In this document: positions 34,489 through 43,023 of the stretch, piece after piece
Layout: every line of letters begins with the position of its first letter
How positions within the stretch are numbered: the first letter of the stretch is position 1
DNA from: Streptomyces collinus Tu 365
Lineage (GTDB): Bacteria; Actinomycetota; Actinomycetes; Streptomycetales; Streptomycetaceae
Length of the DNA: 64,000 nucleotides
Assembly (NCBI RefSeq): GCF_000444875.1
Contig: NC_021985.1
Location: 1,302,001-1,366,000, forward strand
Direction: 5' to 3'
The notes under the pieces: model-generated
Database searches by the model: none
What the model was told of the DNA's origin: nothing
Seen by the model: only the letters and a program-made list of their open reading frames with translations
Translations under genes and position numbers: made by a program

Positions 34489-35719
34489 CCGGCTCCTCCG
34501 CGGGGGCGGCCGGGGTGCGGTCGAAGGCGGTCAGGGCGCGCTGAGCGAGGGGGTGCGACCGGATCAGCTCGCCCAGGGAGGTCGAGCCGCGCGTGATGTC
34601 ACGGAACGCCCGCCAGGCCGGGCGGAAGCCGGTGAGGGCCGCGTGGAAGAGGCCGGGGCGCCGTTCGAACGCGGCCAGCATGCGCTTGCCGACGCTCATC
34701 TCCACGCCGAGTCCCGCCTTGATGGCGAACGCGTAGTTCAGGGCCTGGCGCCGGGCGTCGACCGCGTCGTGCGCCTCGGAGATCCGCACGGCCCACTCCC
34801 CGGCCAGCCGGCCCGAGCGCAGCGCGAAGGAGATGCCCTCTCGGGTCCACGGCTCCAGCAGCCCGGCCGCGTCGCCGCAGACCAGCACCCGGCCGCGGGA
34901 CAGCGGCGAGTCGTCGGCGCGGCAGCGGGTCAGATGCCCCGAGGAGATGCTCGGCTCGAAGCCCGAGAGGCCCAGCCGCGCGACGAAGTCCTCCAAGTAC
35001 CGCTTGGTCGCGGCGCCTTCGCCACGGGCCGAGATCACGCCGACCGTGAGGGTGTCGCCCTTGGGGAACACCCAGCCGTAACTGCCGGGCATCGGGCCCC
35101 AGTCGATGAGCACCCGCCCCTTCCAGTCCTCGGCGACCGTCGCCGGGACCGGGATCTCCGCCTCGAGGCCGAGGTCGACCTGGTCCAGCTTCACGCCGAC
35201 GTGCGCCCCTATCCGGCTGGCGCTGCCGTCGGCGCCGACGACCGCGCGGGCCAGCACCGTCTCGCCACCCTGGAGCACCACGGCGACCGTGCGCCGGTCC
35301 GGCACCGCGGCGCCGTGCTGCTCGACGCGCTGCACGGTGACGCCCGTGCGCAGTTCGGCGCCCGCCTTCTGGGCGTGCTCGACCAGTTGCTGGTCGAACT
35401 CGGGCCGGTTGATCAGTCCGAACAGCATCTGCCTGGAGCGCCGGGTGCGCGTGAAGCGCCCGTTGTGGGAGAAGGTGACCGCGTGCACGCGGTCCTGGAA
35501 GGGCAGCTCGAACCCGGGGGGCAGCGCGTCGCGCGAGGGGCCGATGATGCCGCCGCCGCACGTTTTGTAGCGGGGCAACTCGGCTTTCTCCAGCAACAGC
35601 ACGCGTCGCCCCGCGACCGCCGCCGCGTAGGCCGCCGAGGCCCCCGCGGGTCCCGCGCCCACCACGACGACGTCCCACACCCGCTGCACGTCGTCCGCCG
35701 AAGAGTTCTCGCCGCTCAC
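34478..35719 (-). CDS. Geranylgeranyl reductase-family FAD oxidoreductase
   Basis: A 413-residue flavoprotein of the geranylgeranyl-reductase type. It has the FAD dinucleotide motif VVVGAGPAGASAAYAA (18-33), KTCGGGIIGP (52-61), the second FAD motif VVGADGSASRIG, and VCGDAAGLLEPWTREGISFALRSG. Relatives saturate double bonds of isoprenoid chains, for example in menaquinone or membrane lipids, and one copy near respiratory genes is usual in actinobacteria. Substrate is unproven. GTG 35719 is the start; the frame overlaps the reductase gene at its 3' end. Confidence 0.88.
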   Translation of the reverse strand: MSGENSSADDVQRVWDVVVVGAGPAGASAAYAAAVAGRRVLLLEKAELPRYKTCGGGIIGPSRDALPPGFELPFQDRVHAVTFSHNGRFTRTRRSRQMLFGLINRPEFDQQLVEHAQKAGAELRTGVTVQRVEQHGAAVPDRRTVAVVLQGGETVLARAVVGADGSASRIGAHVGVKLDQVDLGLEAEIPVPATVAEDWKGRVLIDWGPMPGSYGWVFPKGDTLTVGVISARGEGAATKRYLEDFVARLGLSGFEPSISSGHLTRCRADDSPLSRGRVLVCGDAAGLLEPWTREGISFALRSGRLAGEWAVRISEAHDAVDARRQALNYAFAIKAGLGVEMSVGKRMLAAFERRPGLFHAALTGFRPAWRAFRDITRGSTSLGELIRSHPLAQRALTAFDRTPAAPAEEPVTS

Positions 35720-35850
35720 GATGGTCTACTGCTCCGATCAAGCCGCTGCCGCACCTGTCCCCCGCATCCTACGGCGACGATCGCCGCAGGCCACTGTGGG
35801 AGGATCGGTGTACTCAGCTGTACAACGTCGCACCTACGAGGAGCGTGCCC

Positions 35851-37206
35851 ATGTCGTCGAATCCGGTCGCCGAGACCGTCGCCTCGCTGCTGCCCCGGGC
35901 GAAGACGGAGCTGACCGAACTGGTCGCCTTCAAGTCGGTGGCGGATTTCGCGCAGTTCCCGAAGAGCGAGAGCGAGGGCGCGGCGAACTGGATCGCCGGC
36001 GCCCTGCGCGCCGAGGGCTTCGTGGACGTGGCCCTCCTCGACACCCCCGACGGCACGCAGTCGGTGTACGGGTACCTGCCGGGCCCGGAGGGCGCCAAAA
36101 CGGTTCTGCTCTACGCGCACTACGACGTCCAGCCGCCGCTCGACGAGGCCGGCTGGACCACTCCGCCGTTCGAGCTGACCGAGCGGAACGGCCGCTGGTA
36201 CGGCCGCGGGACCGCCGACTGCAAGGGCGGCCTGATCATGCACCTGCTCGCGCTGCGCGCGCTGAAGGCCGACGGCGGCGTGCCCGTCCATGTGAAGGTG
36301 ATCGTCGAGGGCTCGGAGGAGCAGGGCACCGGCGGTCTGGAGCGGTACGCCGAGCAGCACCCCGAGCTGCTGACGGCCGACACCATCGTGATCGGCGACG
36401 CGGGCAACTTCCGCGTGGGCCTGCCGACGGTGACCACGACCCTGCGCGGCATGACGCTTCTCCGGGTCCAGGTCGACACCCTCGGCGGCAACCTGCACTC
36501 GGGCCAGTTCGGCGGTGCCGCCCCGGACGCCCTGGCCGCGCTGGTCCGGATCCTGGACTCGCTGCGCGCCGAGGACGGCTCGACCACGGTCGACGGCCTG
36601 GACGCCGGCGCGCGGTGGGAGGGTCTGGAGTACACCGAGGAGCAGTTCCGCAAGGACGCCAAGGTGCTGGAGGGTGTGGGCCTGATCGGCGACGGCTCGG
36701 TGGCCGACCGCATCTGGGCCCGGCCGGCCGTCACCGTGCTCGGCATCGACTGCCCGCCGGTCGTGGGTGCCACCCCGTCCGTCCAGGCGGGCGCCCGCGC
36801 CCTGATCAGCCTGCGGGTCCCGCCGGGCGTGGACGCGGCCGAGGCCACCAAGCTGCTGCAGGCCCACATCGAGGCGCACACCCCGTGGGGCGCCCGGGTG
36901 AGCACCGAGCAGATCGGCCAGGGCCAGGCGTTCCGCGCCGACACCTCGAGCCCCGCCTACCAGGCCATGGCCGACGCGATGGCCGTCGCCTACCCCGGCG
37001 AGACCATGCAGTACGCCGGTCAGGGCGGCTCCATCCCGCTGTGCAACACCCTCGCCGGCCTCTACCCGCAGGCGGAGATCCTGCTGATCGGCCTCAGCGA
37101 GCCGGAGGCGCAGATCCACGCGGTCAACGAGAGCGTGTCCCCGCAGGAGCTGGAGCGGCTGTCGGTCGCCGAGGCGCTGTTCCTGCGCAACTACGCGGCG
37201 GGCTGA
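35851..37206 (+). CDS. M20-family dipeptidase
   Basis: A 451-residue zinc aminopeptidase of the M20 clan (carnosinase/CndP-like). Metal and catalytic residues are visible in LLYAHYDVQP (H and D), GRGTADCKGG (bridging Asp), EGSEEQGTGG (catalytic and metal Glu) and GDAGNF, with the late histidine in AQIHAVNESV. The dimerisation lid occupies about 205-320, including TLGGNLHSGQFGG. It probably hydrolyses dipeptides in the cytoplasm. ATG 35851 is chosen for GAGGAG 7 nt upstream; a GTG in frame 6 nt earlier is less well placed. Confidence 0.93.
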   Translation: MSSNPVAETVASLLPRAKTELTELVAFKSVADFAQFPKSESEGAANWIAGALRAEGFVDVALLDTPDGTQSVYGYLPGPEGAKTVLLYAHYDVQPPLDEAGWTTPPFELTERNGRWYGRGTADCKGGLIMHLLALRALKADGGVPVHVKVIVEGSEEQGTGGLERYAEQHPELLTADTIVIGDAGNFRVGLPTVTTTLRGMTLLRVQVDTLGGNLHSGQFGGAAPDALAALVRILDSLRAEDGSTTVDGLDAGARWEGLEYTEEQFRKDAKVLEGVGLIGDGSVADRIWARPAVTVLGIDCPPVVGATPSVQAGARALISLRVPPGVDAAEATKLLQAHIEAHTPWGARVSTEQIGQGQAFRADTSSPAYQAMADAMAVAYPGETMQYAGQGGSIPLCNTLAGLYPQAEILLIGLSEPEAQIHAVNESVSPQELERLSVAEALFLRNYAAG

Positions 37207-37268
37207 CCCCTTCTGCCCTCGGCAGAGCGCCCTCGCCCCCGGGCGGGGGCGCCGCCTAGCGTCGGCGT

Positions 37269-37985
37269 ATGGACGTCGTCGAACTGCTCCCCCGCCTCCA
37301 CCTGCTGCGCTTCGCCGTCGGCCAGGCCTACCTCTGGCACGACGGCGGGGAGTCGACCCTGATCGACGCGGGCGCCGTCGGTGCGGGGCGGGCGATCGCC
37401 GACGCGCTCACGGCGCTGGGCCGCGCACCCCGTGACGTACGGCGGATCGTGCTGACCCACTTCCACGAGGACCACGCGGGCGGAGCGGGCGAGTTCGCCG
37501 CGCTCAGCGGCGCCGAGGTGCTGGCCCACCGGCTGGACGCGCCGTTCGTGCGGGGTGAACACCCGGGCCCGCCCCCGCGGTTCGAGGACTGGGAACTGCC
37601 CCTCCACGCGGCCGCCGCCGCACACCTTCCCGCCGGCGAGCCGGTCCGCCCGCCGGTTGTCACGGCGGTGTCCGACGGTGACCTGCTGGACTTCGGCGGC
37701 GGCGCCCGGGTGGTGCACGTCCCCGGGCACACGGACGGCAGCATCGCCCTGTTCCTGCCCGCCGAGGGCGTGCTGTTCACGGGTGACACGGTGGCCGCCT
37801 CACCGGTCGACGGGGCGGTGATCCCGGGCGTGTTCAACCTCGACCGGCCCCGGCTGCTGACCGGCTTCCACCGGCTGGCCGCCCTGGACCCGGACGTGGC
37901 GTGCTTCGGCCACGGGGAGCCGGTGCTCGGCGGAGCGTCGGCGGCACTGCGCCGGGCGGCGGCCCGCCACCCGGCCGCCGGGTGA
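37269..37985 (+). CDS. MBL-fold metallo-hydrolase
   Basis: A 238-residue metallo-beta-lactamase-fold protein, glyoxalase II-like. The metal motif is HFHEDHAG (64-71), with further ligands in HVPGHTDGS, FTGDTV and FGHGEP. The fourth HxHxDH position is Glu, as in several MBL subfamilies. Substrate is unknown; thioester or mycothiol conjugates are possible. TAGCGT ends 6 nt before ATG 37269, consistent with its own leaderless transcript despite lying 62 bp after the dipeptidase gene. Confidence 0.87.
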   Translation: MDVVELLPRLHLLRFAVGQAYLWHDGGESTLIDAGAVGAGRAIADALTALGRAPRDVRRIVLTHFHEDHAGGAGEFAALSGAEVLAHRLDAPFVRGEHPGPPPRFEDWELPLHAAAAAHLPAGEPVRPPVVTAVSDGDLLDFGGGARVVHVPGHTDGSIALFLPAEGVLFTGDTVAASPVDGAVIPGVFNLDRPRLLTGFHRLAALDPDVACFGHGEPVLGGASAALRRAAARHPAAG

Positions 37986-38059
37986 GGACGCGGGTTCCGG
38001 CGGAACACGGGAGGCGGCGGGCCCGCCGCCCCTGCTCCCGTCCCTCGTCCCCCGCCCGG

Positions 38060-39115
38060 TCAGGCCGGCCGGCCCGTGACCGGTATGCCGGCCTCCAGGT
38101 AGAGCGCCGCGCCGCGCTCGCGGGCTCTGAGGGCCCAGCGCAGGCGTTCGTAGCGGACCGGCGGCAGCATGTCGGCCGCCTCCCGCTCGCTCGCGAACCG
38201 CCACTGCCGCAGCTCGGGACCCGGCAGCAGCACCCGGGCGGCCTCCGTCGAGTCCAGCCGGCCGCCGTCGAAGAGCAGGCGCAGTCCGCCGAAGCCGGGG
38301 GGCACCGGCCGCTCCCAGTCCACGACGAGCAGCCGGGGCACCTCGCTCAGGCGTATGCCGGTCTCCTCGGCGACCTCGCGCACACCGGCGCGGGCGGGTG
38401 CCTCGCCGCGCTCGACCACGCCGCCGGGGAACTCCCAGCCGGGCTTGTAGGTGGGGTCCACGAGCAGGACCCGGTCCTGCTCGTCGAAGAGGAGCACCCC
38501 GGCGGCCAGCGTCTCGGCGGTGGGCTCGGGCGTCTGCACGATGTCGCACGGCGGGACGGCGCCGCTGCCCACGGCCTCGGCGACCCTGGCGGCGGTCTCG
38601 TACGGGCTGAGCGCGCTGGTGTCGATCAGATGGGCGTCGGCGGTGAGCCAGGAGGCCAGGGCGGCCCGGTAGGGCTCGATCCGGTCGTACGCCCACTGCC
38701 GGACCCGCATGTCGCCGTCCGGCATGTCGGGCGGGATCTCCCGCCCGGCTATCCGTGCGCGCAGGATCGTTTCAGCCGGGGCGAGCAGCACATGTCGTAC
38801 GGGGATGCGGCGGGCGGCGAGACCGCCGAAGATCTCGTCGCGGTACTCCTGGCGGAGCAGGGTCATGGGGACGACGAGGGTTCCGCCCAGCTCGGCGAGC
38901 ATCGCGGCCGCCGTGTCGATCACCAGCCTGCGCCAGATCGGCAGGTCCTGGAAGTCGCCGGCCTCGGCGAGGCGCTTGGGCGGCAACAGGTGCGAGAGCG
39001 CTCCACCGATGACCTCGGGGTCGAAGAGCGTGCTGTTCGGGATCAGTTCGATCAGTTCCCGTGCGGTGGTTGTCTTCCCCGCACCGAACGCGCCGTTGAT
39101 CCAGACGACGGTCAC
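38060..39115 (-). CDS. Fused P-loop kinase-like and Nudix hydrolase protein
   Basis: A 351-residue two-domain protein. Residues 1-185 form a small P-loop nucleotide kinase-like domain with Walker A NGAFGAGKTT (7-16), a DPEVIGGAL segment and LLAPAETILRARIAGRE. Residues about 195-345 form a Nudix hydrolase with a complete Nudix box (232-254): G232, E238, R246-E247, E250-E251, G253. The pairing suggests kinase and pyrophosphohydrolase steps on one small molecule, but the substrate is unknown. GTG 39115 has GGGGGAG upstream and is preferred to an ATG 84 nt earlier. Confidence 0.87.
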   Translation of the reverse strand: MTVVWINGAFGAGKTTTARELIELIPNSTLFDPEVIGGALSHLLPPKRLAEAGDFQDLPIWRRLVIDTAAAMLAELGGTLVVPMTLLRQEYRDEIFGGLAARRIPVRHVLLAPAETILRARIAGREIPPDMPDGDMRVRQWAYDRIEPYRAALASWLTADAHLIDTSALSPYETAARVAEAVGSGAVPPCDIVQTPEPTAETLAAGVLLFDEQDRVLLVDPTYKPGWEFPGGVVERGEAPARAGVREVAEETGIRLSEVPRLLVVDWERPVPPGFGGLRLLFDGGRLDSTEAARVLLPGPELRQWRFASEREAADMLPPVRYERLRWALRARERGAALYLEAGIPVTGRPA

Positions 39116-39198
39116 GGACTCCCCCTCTTCTGTTGGCCCCCTGTGGCTTGCCCGCTCCACCCTGCCACGGAAACCACGTCCAGTTGAGGGCGCCCACA

Positions 39199-39244
39199 CG
39201 GCCGTGCCGGTGCCCCCGGGGCGGCGGGGACACCGGCACGGCCG
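39199..39244 (-). terminator. Strong hairpin terminator of the small secreted protein gene
   Basis: Perfect 14-bp arms, CGGCCGTGCCGGTG (39199-39212) and CACCGGCACGGCCG (39231-39244), with an 18-nt loop that holds a further CCCCCGGGG. It starts 7 bp past the stop codon of the gene at 39252. There is no T tract, as usual in GC-rich actinobacteria. Confidence 0.75.
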
Positions 39245-39251
39245 GCCGGGG

Positions 39252-39443
39252 CTACTCCTGCCCGAGCGCGTTCTCGTCCACGGCGAAGCTGTCCTGGCTG
39301 ACCAGGTGGTCGACGTTGTCGATGGTGCCGGAGACGTTGAGGTCCTGCAGGGGGCCCCTGTCCGCGGCGTGGGACGGGGTGACGGCCGCCACGACGAATC
39401 CGGTGGCGAGGGTGGCGAGGGCGAGCATGCTGCGCTTCTTCAT
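39252..39443 (-). CDS. Small secreted protein, 63 residues
   Basis: A precursor with a clear Sec signal peptide: MKKRSMLALATLATGFVVAA, then a cleavage site around TPSHAA-D (about residue 27). The mature peptide of about 36 residues, RGPLQDLNVSGTIDNVDHLV followed by SQDSF and an acidic end, has no cysteine. It resembles short exported proteins of unknown function often seen in streptomycetes. The ribosome-binding site is weak. A strong terminator lies right behind it, so it is probably a single-gene transcript. Confidence 0.8.
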   Translation of the reverse strand: MKKRSMLALATLATGFVVAAVTPSHAADRGPLQDLNVSGTIDNVDHLVSQDSFAVDENALGQE

Positions 39444-39532
39444 GCCCGGTTCAACTGCGCAACCGCCCCGGAGTCACGCACGGCACCACGATTCGGCCCC
39501 ACCGGCGCACACGCGAGCCCCCGGCCGGCCCC

Positions 39533-40486
39533 TCAGACTCCGGCCGTGGTCGCGTCGGCCGTGCGGGCCAGCGCGGCGGCGGCGGCGCCGACCAGCCCCG
39601 CGTCCGTGCCCATCTGTGCGGGCACCACCGTCAGCCGCTGCACGAAGGAAAGGGTCGCGTAGTCGGCGAGGGCCTTGCGCAGCGGGGTGAGGAGGATGTC
39701 GCCGGCCTTGCCCACCCCGCCGCCGATCACGGCGATGTCGATCTCCACCAGGGTCGCCGTGGCGGCGATCCCGGCGGCCAGGGCCTGTGCGGCCCGCTCG
39801 AAGGAGGCCACGGCGACCGGGTCGCCCGTGCGGGCGGCCGCCGCCACCGCCGCCGCGGACGTGTCCCCGTCCGGGCCCGGCCGCCAGCCGCGCTCCAGCG
39901 CGCGGCGGGCGATGTTGGGGCCACTGGCGATGCGCTCGACGCAGCCGCGCGCACCGCACGGGCACGGGTCGCCGTCGAGGTCGACGCTGATGTGACCGAT
40001 GTGCCCGGCGTTGCCGGTCGGGCCGGGGTGCAGCCGGCCGCCGAGGACGAGACCGCCGCCGACACCCGTCGAGACCACCATGCACAGCGCGTTGTCGTGG
40101 CCGCGGGCGGCGCCCTGCCAGTGCTCGGCCGCGGTGATGGCGACGCCGTCGCCGATCAGTTCGACCGGCAGGCCGCCGGTGGCCGCGCGGACCCGCTCGA
40201 CCAGCGGGAAGTCGCGCCAGCCCGGCACGTTGACGGGGCTGACGGTGCCCGCGGAGGCGTCCACCGGGCCCGCGCTGCCGATGCCGACCGAACCGGCGCG
40301 TCCCCACAGGGGCGATCCGACGAGGTCGCCGAGCACCCCTTCGACGGCCCGCATGACCGTTTCGCCGTCCTGGCGCGCGGGCGTCGCACGCTGCGCGCGG
40401 GCCTCGATCCGTCCGTGCGCGTCCACCAGCGCGCCGGCGATCTTGGTGCCGCCGATGTCCAGGGCCGCCACTAGGTCGGTGTGCAT
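39533..40486 (-). CDS. ROK-family sugar kinase
   Basis: A 317-residue glucokinase-like ROK protein. The phosphate motif AALDIGGTKIAGALVD (8-23) is followed by the catalytic region VELIGDGVAITAAEHWQGAARGHDN, the STGVGGGLVLGGRLHPGPTGNAGHIGH stretch, the zinc motif CPCGARGCVE and IGGGVGKAGD. It lacks a helix-turn-helix domain, so it is an enzyme, not a regulator. It probably phosphorylates a hexose or N-acyl hexosamine. ATG 40486 begins the conserved domain, with GGGGAG 11 nt upstream. It is divergent from a LacI regulator that is likely to control it. Confidence 0.9.
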   Translation of the reverse strand: MHTDLVAALDIGGTKIAGALVDAHGRIEARAQRATPARQDGETVMRAVEGVLGDLVGSPLWGRAGSVGIGSAGPVDASAGTVSPVNVPGWRDFPLVERVRAATGGLPVELIGDGVAITAAEHWQGAARGHDNALCMVVSTGVGGGLVLGGRLHPGPTGNAGHIGHISVDLDGDPCPCGARGCVERIASGPNIARRALERGWRPGPDGDTSAAAVAAAARTGDPVAVASFERAAQALAAGIAATATLVEIDIAVIGGGVGKAGDILLTPLRKALADYATLSFVQRLTVVPAQMGTDAGLVGAAAAALARTADATTAGV

Positions 40487-40592
40487 CAGAGTCAGTTCTC
40501 CCCGTCGAACCTTGAGAAACAGAAGATGAGCAGGCCGGTCGAGCGGTGGGGGCGCGGGCCGGAGACAGCGGTGGACAGTCTCTCGCGCATCT

Positions 40593-40604
40593 GACAACGT
40601 TGTC
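40593..40604. promoter_or_regulatory. Probable LacI-family operator
   Basis: Perfect 12-bp palindrome GACAACGTTGTC midway between the divergent ROK kinase and lacI genes (starts 40486 and 40699). The central CG and the length fit LacI-family half-site rules. TATGCT (40612-40617) lies 8 bp to its right and may be the -10 box of the lacI gene. Confidence 0.7.
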
Positions 40605-40698
40605 CAGGCTCTATGCTCGACGCCACATCCTCATACAACCTGATGGATCGCCGCACCCCCTAGTGGACTAAACGGACGACAGGACAGGACAGCGCATC

Positions 40699-41748
40699 GT
40701 GCCCGAGACCACCCGCCGCGCAGCACAGCTCACCGGGACCCGTTACGGCAACCGCCCGACCATGAAGGACGTGGCGGCCCGGGCGGGGGTGGGCCTGAAG
40801 ACGGTGTCCCGCGTGGTCAACGGCGAGCCCGGGGTCACCCCGGACACCGAGCGCCGCGTCCAGGAGGCGATCGACGCGCTGGGCTTCCGCCGCAACGACA
40901 GCGCGCGGGTGCTGCGCAAGGGCCGTACGGCCAGCATCGGCCTGGTCCTCGAAGATCTGGCGGACCCCTTCTACGGGCCGCTGAGCCGCGCGGTCGAGGA
41001 GGTGGCCCGCGCCCACGGCGCCCTGCTGATCAACGGGTCGAGCGCCGAGGACCCGGACCGTGAGCAGGAGCTGGCGCTGGCCCTGTGCGCGCGGCGGGTC
41101 GACGGTCTGGTGGTGATCCCGGCCGGGGACGACCACCGTTACCTGGAGCCGGAGATCCGGGCGGGCGTGGCCACCGTGTTCGTGGACCGCCCCGCCGGGA
41201 AGATCGACGCCGACGTCGTCCTGTCCGACAACCACGGCGGCGCCCGCGACGGCGTGGCCCACCTGATCGCGCACGGGCACCGCCGGGTCGGTTTCATCGG
41301 CGACATGCCGCGCATCCACACCGCCGCCGAGCGGCTGCGCGGCTACCGGGCCGCGATGGAGGACGCCGGGATAGCGGTCGAGGAGCGGTGGATGTCCCTC
41401 GGCGCGACGGACCCCGAGCGGGTGCGCCGGGCGGCCGAGGAGATGCTGTCCGGCCCCGCTCCGGTCACGGCGATCTTCACGGGCAACAACCGGGTGACGG
41501 TCACCGTGATCCGGGTTCTCGCCGGGCACTCCCGTCCGGTCGCCCTGGTGGGCTTCGACGACATCGAGCTGGCCGATCTGCTCCAGCCGGGCGTGACGGT
41601 CGTCGCCCAGGACGCGGCGGCGCTGGGCCGGACCGCTGCCGAGCGGCTCTTCCGCCAGCTGGACGGCAGCCTCGTGGCGCCGGAGCGCATCGAGCTGCCG
41701 ACCCGCCTGATCACCCGCGGTTCCGGCGAGCTGCCGCCGGCCTGCTGA
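40699..41748 (+). CDS. LacI-family regulator
   Basis: A 349-residue LacI/GalR repressor. The N-terminal helix-turn-helix and hinge (about 20-75; MKDVAARAGVGLKTVSRVVNGEPGVTPDTERRV) precede a periplasmic-binding-protein-like sugar domain with SIGLVLEDLADPFYGPL, VFVDRPAGKIDADVVLSDN and ALVGFDDIELADLLQPGVTVV. It is divergent from the ROK kinase with a palindrome between them, so autoregulation and kinase control are likely. GTG is the start; the tail RGSGELPPAC follows the last domain strand. Confidence 0.92.
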   Translation: MPETTRRAAQLTGTRYGNRPTMKDVAARAGVGLKTVSRVVNGEPGVTPDTERRVQEAIDALGFRRNDSARVLRKGRTASIGLVLEDLADPFYGPLSRAVEEVARAHGALLINGSSAEDPDREQELALALCARRVDGLVVIPAGDDHRYLEPEIRAGVATVFVDRPAGKIDADVVLSDNHGGARDGVAHLIAHGHRRVGFIGDMPRIHTAAERLRGYRAAMEDAGIAVEERWMSLGATDPERVRRAAEEMLSGPAPVTAIFTGNNRVTVTVIRVLAGHSRPVALVGFDDIELADLLQPGVTVVAQDAAALGRTAAERLFRQLDGSLVAPERIELPTRLITRGSGELPPAC

Positions 41749-41755
41749 GCCGTCC

Positions 41756-42514
41756 ATGACCGGCCACACGCTGGAGGAGCTGGGCCTCGCCGAGGCGCCG
41801 CTCGAGCATCCGCTGCTCTATCCGGGCGCCTGGCCCGCCGAGTCCGGGCTGCTGCACGGCGACCGCATGCTCCCGCTGGAGCGCCTGGTGTACGACGACC
41901 GGGTGCCGGTGCTCACGGTCGGGTCCAACGCCAGTCCCGCCCAGCTCCGGCACAAGATGACGGAGTCCGGGATCGGCGCCCCGGTGCCGATGGTGCGGGC
42001 CCGCGTGCGCGGGATCGAGGTGGGCGTCTCGGCCCACGTCAGCCGCGCGGGTTACGTCTCGGCCTCGCCGGTCAAGGACCCCGGCGCGGCCCGCGAGTTG
42101 TTCGTCATCTGGCTGGACGCGCCGCAGCTGACGGTGATCGACGCGAGCGAGGGCGTGCCGCTACCCGACGGGAACTTCCGCCGTGCCTGGCTGCCCGCGC
42201 CGGACGTGCGCGTCGAGCTGCCGGACGGCCGGGTGCTGCCCGGCGCGCACGTGTACGTCAACCGGCACGGGGTGCTGCGCGACGGCACCCGCGCACGGCG
42301 CCGCCACCCCGGCGACCAGCACACGCTCCTCACCGAGCTCCTGGGGACGTCGGCCGCGTTGCGGGAGCTGCTCGGGGGCACACCGGAGGAGTTCAGCGCG
42401 CGGGCCCGCGGGGACGCGGCACTGCGCGCCCGGGCCGCCCGCCTGTTCGCCGAGCACCAGTGGGTGACGAGGTCCGGCCTCGAACCGTACGTCACCGGGT
42501 CGCCCCCGCAGTAG
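41756..42514 (+). CDS. Hypothetical protein with a GSN motif
   Basis: A 252-residue soluble protein of a conserved actinobacterial family I cannot name. LTVGSNASPAQLRHKM near residues 53-68 resembles the YGSN nucleotide of gamma-glutamylcyclotransferase-like folds, followed by RARVRGIEVGVSAHVSRAGYVSASPVKDPGAA. The middle holds a VIDASEGVPLPDGNFRRAWL strand and the end is helical. It starts 7 bp after the lacI stop and is probably cotranscribed. Function is not inferred. Confidence 0.7.
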   Translation: MTGHTLEELGLAEAPLEHPLLYPGAWPAESGLLHGDRMLPLERLVYDDRVPVLTVGSNASPAQLRHKMTESGIGAPVPMVRARVRGIEVGVSAHVSRAGYVSASPVKDPGAARELFVIWLDAPQLTVIDASEGVPLPDGNFRRAWLPAPDVRVELPDGRVLPGAHVYVNRHGVLRDGTRARRRHPGDQHTLLTELLGTSAALRELLGGTPEEFSARARGDAALRARAARLFAEHQWVTRSGLEPYVTGSPPQ

Positions 42515-43023
42515 CCCGGCGTTCCGGTCCCCGCCGCAGGCAGGCAGCCCTGGAGTCCGTCGGACCCCGCCGGCCGTGCCGCCGGGAGGAACGGGCCGGC
42601 CGCGCATCCCGCACACCCGGCCCCCGGGCAGCCGGCACCGCGGAGCCGGCAGGGCCGTGGCCGCCACGGCGTTGCCGACAAGGCGCCCGGACAAGCCTCC
42701 CGCAGCTCGAGCCCCGACCCCGGCCCGGTAGTCCGTCGCCCGGGGATGACGCGCCTGGCGTGACCGCCCCCAGCCGGCGGCCCGAGGGAGCCTCCGGTCG
42801 GCCGCCGAGGACCATGGAAGGGGCGGGTGTCGGCCGCCCGGCGGCCGCACCGGCCCCCGCGCAGCCCGGCCCGCCGGAGCCGGCCCGCCCGGACACCCGG
42901 CCCGGGCAGGTGTCGGCGCCTTGAGGGGCAACTAGCCCGAGGACGGCCACCGGGCCATCACCGATCCGGGAGCACCCGGCCGAGCGCGACCTCCCCGTGA
43001 AGCCCCCGGGAGGGAGAACGCCC
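42515..43023. other. 509-bp convergent intergenic region
   Basis: Very GC-rich DNA between two convergent genes. It has many short CCGGC/GCCGG inverted repeats that can form hairpins, but no tidy terminator, no ribosome-binding site and no frame with protein-like composition. I see nothing else. Confidence 0.5.
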
